Below, piece after piece: positions 58,068 to 64,000 of a stretch of DNA of 64,000 nucleotides (the stretch's first letter is position 1; the number at the start of each line of letters is the position of its first letter). Below the pieces are notes generated by a model. That model did no database searches. It saw only the letters and a list, made by a program, of their open reading frames with translations, and was not told the DNA's origin. The DNA comes from Angiostrongylus vasorum (taxonomy: Eukaryota; Nematoda; Chromadorea; Rhabditida; Metastrongylidae), in assembly GCA_018806985.1 (NCBI GenBank), contig JADANN010000198.1:288501-352500 (forward strand), given 5' to 3'. A program made the translations under genes and the position numbers.

Positions 58068-58383
58068 CTTACTTAATACTTGAACGGCCCATCCTCACTG
58101 GTTGTATGGACCCCAGCATAACCTCCAGTTTTCGGAGATTTGCTGGTTAAGCCATTGTGGTTCCCTGGAATCCCGAAGTCAGCTTGGCCAAAGCCTGCCC
58201 CAGGTCCTCACCACCACAGGCAATCGCAGCCCTTGTGGATCAGAGGGAGATTTGTCACCATGCGACTAATTCGATACCAGACCGGTGGTGGACCCTGGTA
58301 TTGGTTTAGCTAGGCTTCCTGACGGAAACGCCGGACTTCTTCTCAGCTTGGGAGACCGTCCAGGAGGAAGAATCCCTCACCAC
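58068..58383 (-). repeat. Repeat D copy, 5'-truncated
   Basis: Tail end TACTTACTTACTTAATACTT at the left; CCACCACAGGCAATCGCAGC, GGTGGTGGACCCTGGTATTG and GACGGAAACGCCGGACTTCT. The hairpin end is missing. Probably in an intron after the signal-peptide exon. Confidence 0.85.
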
Positions 58384-59059
58384 GAAGTATGGTTATAAAA
58401 AGCAAAAACACACCGGGAACGTATCTACCAAATTTTGTATTTTCCTGGAAAAGGTGAGTATTTGAGAGTCTTATATCACACAAAAAATGACGACCCGTGC
58501 TCGTTACTTTTTTATAGGCTGACATGATTTCTATGGGCATGTTCTACCAGAATTTTGTGCTGTTGACAGACTTACTCTAAATATCACCCCCAGGGATTCC
58601 AACTAAGTGTAGATGTGGTGATGTCGATTAATGTCGTGAATCGCTGCTGTCTCATTAGAAAGCAATTAATATGATGAAAAACCTAGTTCCGACCCAGAAG
58701 GGTTAGTGATTTCCCGTCCTAGGAAAGCCACACTACAGGTGTCTTGCTTGCGCGAAAAAAATTCCCTTCTATTGCGCCACACCCTGAACCTACCGAAGAC
58801 CTGGAAGCGAGCGCTTCCACTGCTGTATCATACTGGAAATCTGCCTTTCGCTTATGGATATTTCATATAAGGTGTAAATCAATCGTAGATGAGAGTGTTG
58901 GTGACACCCTTAATGTTACGTCTATCCAAAATCTGTATAACGAAACGGTCAAGAGCATTTTCTCAGTCTTTTTTTTCTATAAATTTTCTCCTGACGAATA
59001 ATCTCTGTTTCGTTTTTTGTTTTTGCGTGTTTGGAACACGAAATTCCGTGGAACTCGGA

Positions 59060-59190
59060 AATAGGTTCCCTTCGGCTAGTTGTACGTCTCACCATATCTT
59101 CTCCTTCTCGTCCTTATCCTTGTTGCTGCAGAGGCACATAACACCCTGCCGTGAAAAAATGCTAATAAGCAGTAAATAAAAAAAGTTAAC
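59060..59190 (+). repeat. SINE-B tail fragment
   Basis: The family 3' end is visible: ACATAACACCCTGCCGTGAA, then GCAGTAAATAAA. The head is not recognisable. Confidence 0.5.
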
Positions 59191-59204
59191 ATTAAAAAAT
59201 CTTT

Positions 59205-59470
59205 ACGTTGTTGAAAGTAAAACGTTACCATTGGTAAATGTATATAACTTCCAAATCTCAGTAAAATCGGAAGAAAAAATTGCGTATAACCTTGGACATT
59301 TCCTGTCCGGTGATACAAGTGCCATCAAGCCTTTCAACGACGGCTGAAGAGATCAGGTTCATTGATTTCCAAGCTAGTAAAGTCTTCTTCGCCAATGATT
59401 CGTGTCGAACAAGACGTTCCTACTCTCTGTTGGTGCTATGGCTGCCATGGTCACTCTTTGGGTTGGAGAA
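59205..59470 (+). CDS. Coding-like block with frame breaks and a membrane segment
   Basis: The frame VVESKTLPLVNVYNFQISVK, SEEKIAYNLGHFLSGDTSAI, KPFNDG meets a TGA near 59346. The next frame gives TTAEEIRFIDFQASKVFFAN and a third gives FVSNKTFLLSVGAMAAMVTL, WVGENSKE. Together they look like a beta-rich luminal domain followed by one membrane helix, broken twice. Given the single-base errors elsewhere, frameshift errors are possible; a dead copy or unrecognised introns are alternatives. May be the continuation of the 57884 exon. Unrecognised. Confidence 0.3.
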
Positions 59471-59726
59471 AACAGTAAGGAGACAAGCGACAATTGCCGT
59501 CGGCGATTCATTTCCTGTACTTTATCGCCTTCACCGTTTCTTGAGAAATATCGGCACTGAGAAAGAGCAACCGTTGGTCAAAAATTGTGAACAGCATAGA
59601 AATAACGGCGGTGTCCACTTCGTAAATTTCGATTAGGTTTTGTTCGTTCATTCGATTACCCAGACGTCACGAAGGTTGGCGCAGGGTGTTCTAACAGAAC
59701 AAATTTTTAGTTTTACTGGCAATTTA

Positions 59727-60090
59727 GGGGAGCGAACAGTACAGTGGTAGTGATGTTCGTAATCACGAGCATGGTGCTAGTTCGATTTCGCTCCGAGCTA
59801 ACCAAGCCTGTCCTTCCTCTGGGGTCGGGAAATTGGTACCAGACTTGTCTGGGAAAAGTCACTCTCTGCAATCCATTTGCGAACGCGCCAGCACGGCTAT
59901 CTCATGACTCCAGGGAGAATTGCTCGACCAGCATTCTACGACATTAAAGATGAATTGGAAATCCTTAAGCAGCAGCCGAAGCCACACGTAAAAGTTGGAA
60001 GATCTTCGTGGATGATGGATGCGAATAAACGAATGTGAGTAGTGTTGGGATCCGTACAGTAGACGTGAAGACGGATCGTATAAGATAAGA
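59727..60090 (+). repeat. SINE-C copy, longest
   Basis: Head GAACAGTACAGTGGTAGTGA and GGTGCTAGTTCGATTTCGCT (A- and B-box regions); body CTTCCTCTGGGGTCGGGAAA, GGTACCAGACTTGTCTGGGA, ATTCTACGACATTAAAGATG; end GATCCGTACAGTAGACGTGA. Confidence 0.88.
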
Positions 60091-60439
60091 AGGTAAGAAG
60101 AACAAAAATTTTCTATACTTCTCATGAACAATTATTTAGAGCAAGAGTGTTGTTTTTCTACAAAAATGTTGAAATTCCAGTTCTAAAAATTCATTGGAAT
60201 TTTTTGTTTTGAAAGATCTGTACTGCTTGCTTCGGCTGAACAATATAGGCTTTACGCATTTATCATTCTAGAGCGTTCTTTCAAAAGCGAACTAGAAGCA
60301 GCAAGTTTAGTAAGCAAACTGGTGAAAAAAAGTCTGAAAGCATCTCATTCTTTTGTCGAAAACAATGGCAAATCGTGAAAATGTCAGGTCTTTGTTTACT
60401 ACTTTCTACAATTTTTTACGGTATGGTACTAGTGGAAAA

Positions 60440-61175
60440 CAACCACAATGGTGCTAGCTGAGAGACAGGCGAAACGAAGGACCCGCATAGTATGGTGTTG
60501 AAAGCATTAGCCCCCGGAAGGGGAAACAGCGTGTTGGTTCCCCACTACAGACACCTGCGGTCCGGAGTTTTGCAAACATCTCAGCATCGTTGTGGTTGTA
60601 TTTCGCATAATACTCTGTCGCAAAAATTGTGGTAGGCAGAAAATAAAAAGTAAACATGGTGCTGAGATATTTGCGAAAACTCAGGACCGCAGGTGTCCGC
60701 GCTGGGGAACGAACGCGCTATCACCCTTTCCGAACCTCTTGGAAACGAAGGACCAGCATGGTATGGTGGTGAATGCATTATCCTCCGGAAAGGTTCGTTC
60801 CCCACCGCAGACACCTGCTCCTCGGAGTGTTGAGATATTTTCAGTACCATTGCAGTTGTATCACACATAATATCCTGCCATGAAAAAATTGCAACAGGCA
60901 GTAAATTACATATCAAAAATATTAATTACAGTAAACAAGTTACTGTGATCTCGACCGCATCCTCACCTTGGTCCATTGCCGATCTAGGCTCTTCAGATCA
61001 CTCCCGTTGATGGCTGATTGCTGATGGCACTCGTACATAAAAAAATTAGCTGAGAGAAAGACGAAATGTAGGGCACGCATGGTACGGTGGTGAACGTGTT
61101 AGCTCCCGCAAAAAGGTGATAGCGCGTTCGTTCATCACCGCAGACACCTGCGCCTCGGAGTTTTGCAGAAATTGT
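60440..61175. repeat. Cluster of four SINE-B copies in mixed orientation
   Basis: 60450-60657 (+) with tail AGGCAGAAAATAAA; 60658-60730 (-), head part only; 60732-60912 (+) with tail AACAGGCAGTAAATTA; 61035-61170 (+), head and B-box region. Shared phrases are GAAGGACC.GCATGGTATGG, CACCGCAGACACCTGC and CGGAGTTTTGC. Open frames here are repeat by-products. Confidence 0.85.
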
Positions 61176-61263
61176 GAAAATTCTACTCTATTTCAAACAG
61201 AGGAATATTTATCACCATCCAAAAAAGTTCTGGGTTTATATGTAGTTCAAAGAAGTAACGTTT

Positions 61264-61427
61264 CGATGAGGTGAGGTCTTTGGTGAGCAAGCCTTACGAG
61301 ATTGAAGCTCATCACCACTCCAGTGAAAAGAAAGGTTTTTCTTGCAAGTACTACAATTTGCAGTCCAACTACGCAAAGGATTGGTTCGGATCAGACGTGG
61401 CGCTCGTGCAACACCCACTTTTAGGTG
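61264..61427 (+). CDS. Candidate internal exon, unknown
   Basis: The frame FDEVRSLVSKPYEIEAHHHS, SEKKGFSCKYYNLQSNYAKD, WFGSDVALVQHPLLG ends at CTTTTAG|GTGAGA, a strong donor. No good acceptor exists in phase at the left, so it may be a frame-shifted or partial exon. The composition is convincing for a globular protein. Unrecognised. Confidence 0.35.
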
Positions 61428-61602
61428 AGAATTTCTCATTTCTAGTGTTCTTTGCATGCATAAACGTGTTCACCATCTAAAGCACATTAAGTTCAGTCAC
61501 CAAATTTCTCCGTAGAGAATTACTTCTGGTCAGAAAGTTATTTCTTATCATTTTTTCCTTCACTATTAAAAGAAAATACTTCATCTTTGCACTATTAAAG
61601 GA

Positions 61603-61787
61603 GGCATGTGTTGCACAGTGGTTAGAGGCACCATGAAATACAAAATGGGGTCGATCTCGCTCCTAAGGCTCACCAAGGCCTTCCATTGCTCTAGGGTCGA
61701 CTAATTGATACTAGACCTGTCTTGGGAGGATAGCAGTACTAACTTGATACATCGGTAGGTCACCGCGAGTCATGCATCTGCAGATTA
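61603..61787 (+). repeat. SINE-A 5' part
   Basis: GGCATGTGTTGCACAGTGGT (A-box), GGGTCGATCTCGCTCC (B-box region), TGATACTAGACCTGTCTTGG, GGATAGCAGTACTAACTTGA and GTAGGTCACCGCGAGTCATG. The 3' half is missing. Confidence 0.8.
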
Positions 61788-61959
61788 CCGCTCAAGTATG
61801 TGCAATTTTAACTTAACCAAAATTAAACGTTAAGTGAAACGCTGTTACTAAACCGAATTTCACGTAACCGCAGCGTGAATAATCAATATATATCCCTTTG
61901 AACTGTTCAGCATAAAGAATGTATGAAAGTCTGCTACTGGGTGAGGTTGCTTTATTCGA

Positions 61960-62525
61960 CCTGTGCTTGAAGAAGATTCCACTTGATACCACGACGAAGA
62001 TACCACATCGAGAAGACGAAAAACTGTGGTCTATCGACTCGGATCACCATCCGTTTTAAGGAAAACGAAGACGGCGAAACGTTAGCCAGATAAAAGTTGT
62101 ATAACAACTTCGTTTAAGTTGAACAATTCGAAGACTTAAATGGAATATTTAATCAGGACGTGGATAATCAATGTCTCGATTTATTGATTTCAATATGGTT
62201 AATGTTTCTGCGGGATCGTCTTCTTTACAGTGGGTGCTGGAGGATGAATTGTCACCGCAAAAACCAACAATTTTCGTTGGTAAGCGACCAATGACCGTTT
62301 TGTATTCTGGACACCTGCCACGTGAGGTCAGGTCATTCAAGCGCTGCAAGAAGAATAAAAGTTCAGTGCTGGGTGAAACTACTCCATGCAACGACTGCGA
62401 AGACTACCATCGAACGAAGAAGCAACTGTTGTAGACACTCGACTCGAATCATCGTGGTTCTGGTGAATGCGAAATCGGTGAAGCGACAGCCATAATAAAG
62501 ATTTGTAACAACCTCGTATAAGCTT
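61960..62525 (+). repeat. Penelope-type direct repeats flanking a coding remnant
   Basis: 61975-62115 and 62385-62525 align loosely: ACCACGACGAAGATACCACA with ACGACTGCGAAGACTACCAT; ATCGACTCGGATCACCATCC with CTCGACTCGAATCATCGTGG; GGCGAAACGTTAGCCAGATA with GGTGAAGCGACAGCCATAAT; then TTGTATAACAACTTCG with TTTGTAACAACCTCG. Between them the frame ...VLGETTPCNDCEDYHRTKKQ could be a GIY-YIG remnant. Assignment to the Penelope family is by the GAAACGTCAGCC core. Confidence 0.5.
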
Positions 62526-62622
62526 ATCAATAAACCAAGTCCCTTTTAGGCAAGCCTTCGCGTCGTAAAGACGCTTAACAGAATTACTAAGCAGTATGTC
62601 AAGAAACTTTTATATACCTTAC

Positions 62623-62845
62623 CCATATGAAGATTCACTCCCTTTCTTCTATAGAATCTTGCAGCCGCTGCAAAACCGTTGAAGCCTGGTAATCCTGTCA
62701 TACTGCCCACGATTGCTCCGTATGTGGTGTCGTGGAGGAATCTAGACGACACACGAATCAACAACGAGAATGGTTGGAATTTCGAGAAGAGAGTAGACAG
62801 CAAAGTGTGGTGGCCCAGTTGAGACACATCCGGAAATGCATCCAC
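62623..62845 (-). CDS. Candidate first exon of unknown gene
   Basis: The minus-strand frame from ATG 62845 runs 74 codons (MDAFPDVSQLGHHTLLSTLF, LLIRVSSRFLHDTTYGAIVG, GFNGFAAAARFYRRKGVNLH) to a GTAAGG donor at 62622. It is Arg-rich with a Gly/Ala-rich centre; a mitochondrial protein is conceivable. No family recognised and no second exon found. Confidence 0.35.
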
Positions 62846-63480
62846 TCAGCATTCTAGAATGTGCGGTGCTATGAAATCATCTTTTTGTGACCTGTGATTT
62901 ACCACTCAATTAAATAAACATATTAATCATACGTGAAACAGAATGACATGTGTACCGAGCCGAACTACTTGTTTGACTAGAGCTAAGAACAGAAAAGAAG
63001 TAATATTAAGATTCGGCGGGCAGCTTTGATTCTACACAATTACGCTCTTCCATTGCAAGATGTATTGACGGCCGCAACCATTTCCATTCTCCAGGGTGTC
63101 TTTTTCGTCAGCCACTAATCTCATTCGTTTCTGCGAAAAGGTTCTCAAATACCAAACCCTCGTGGAATTCAGACGTTTTCCCAGATTCAGTAAATGAAAG
63201 TTTCAGTGATAAGCGCATTTGAAAATACGTCCTCTTGAAATGAATAATTTAAGTAACGATTTCTTGACTATGTTTATCACTTGCGTAAGGATTTCGTTCT
63301 AGTCGTATAGTTTTGTTAAGATAGAATGAATGAAAAGCGAATTATGAACATATGGTGCTTTGTGAGGTACACTCAGTGAAGCCGTAATTCTGGAAAGAAT
63401 TTCTGGAATGACCATCGCTTCGGCATTTAGTTTAAAGAATAGTAGCTATTACTAATCATTGTTTCGTAGTAAATAAGATG
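62846..63480. other. Unassigned sequence
   Basis: AT-rich, no repeat or coding frame recognised. Confidence 0.4.
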
Positions 63481-63540
63481 CAAGAAAAAAAAGGAGAAGG
63501 AAAAGGAAAGGAAGAAAAGGAAGGAACAAAGGAAAAGAAC
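63481..63540 (+). repeat. Polypurine tract
   Basis: About 60 nt of almost pure A/G (AAAAGGAGAAGGAAAAGGAA and similar). Confidence 0.85.
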
Positions 63541-63639
63541 AACAATCGAGAAGTGGCGCAAAGAGAATGTGTGAATAAGGGTTGGGCAATTTAACATGCA
63601 ATAAAAAGTCGATTTATAAGACTAAAACCAAAGCATATA

Positions 63640-63733
63640 TATGCATATATATATATATACATACATACATACATACATACATACATACATACATACATAC
63701 ATACATACATACATACATACATACATACATACA

Positions 63734-63764
<31 letters not shown>

Positions 63765-64000
63765 CATACATACATACATACATACATACATACATACATA
63801 CATACATACATACATACATACATACATACATACATACATACATACATACATACATACATACATACATACATACATACATACATACATACATACATACATA
63901 CATACATACATACATACATACATACATACATACATACATACATACATACATACATACATACATACATACATACATACATACATACATACATACATACATT
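63640..64000. repeat. (CATA)n tetranucleotide array reaching the window edge
   Basis: TA repeats followed by about 85 copies of CATA, interrupted once by CATTACATA (63732-63740). The MYVC-repeat frames on the minus strand are artefacts. The array continues beyond the window, so its length is unknown. Confidence 0.97.

Noticed and set aside
63591..63999. Frames of repeating MYVC up to 134 codons.
   Set aside because: Direct translation of the (CATA)n microsatellite.

Overview
This window looks like nuclear DNA of a clade V (strongylid) parasitic nematode, most likely a hookworm. The organism call is inference. It rests on a nematode cuticle collagen gene, short AT-rich introns with TTTCAG-type acceptors, a perfect 22-nt SL1 spliced leader, RTE-type LINEs, a Penelope-like element, Mos1-type mariners and three tRNA-derived SINE families. 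There are no bacterial operons, rRNA genes, CRISPR arrays or convincing intact tRNA genes.

Well supported host genes. (1) A minus-strand atlastin (ER-membrane-fusion GTPase), at least 12 exons from about 23455 down to 6493. The P-loop, switch, DTQG and RD motifs, the middle domain, the membrane hairpin and the stop are all present; the first exon was not found. (2) A plus-strand cuticle collagen at 25741-27514 with a TATA box 40 nt upstream of the ATG. (3) A small two-exon gene at 48408-49441 for a signal-peptide, cysteine-rich, single-pass membrane protein resembling CX/Shisa/WBP1-like proteins. Weaker models are a two-exon minus-strand gene at 30744-31542 and several isolated exons whose parent genes could not be joined.

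Layout. 1-6.3 kb: mariner relics and SINEs. 6.5-23.5 kb: atlastin, whose 6.2-kb intron (12541-18699) holds two decayed copies of one RTE-type LINE. 25.7-27.5 kb: collagen with a SINE in intron 1. 28-51 kb: low gene density, scattered SINEs, Penelope-type terminal repeats, an almost perfect 54-bp hairpin and the small membrane-protein gene. 51-57.3 kb: a repeat nest. A decayed mariner has SL1 sequence upstream of its frame; a Penelope-like element (RT plus GIY-YIG) is split by a second LINE and a SINE; matching mariner terminal repeats lie at both outer edges. 57.3-64 kb: SINE clusters, a signal-peptide exon, Penelope-type direct repeats and a (CATA)n array running off the end.

Two observations cut across the window. 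Both conserved genes carry single-base insertions in mononucleotide runs (four in collagen, two in atlastin), while splice phases and protein similarity are otherwise intact, so sequencing or assembly error is more likely than gene death. Second, a short non-autonomous repeat shares its 3' end and tail with one of the LINEs, the expected sign of a LINE/SINE partnership.
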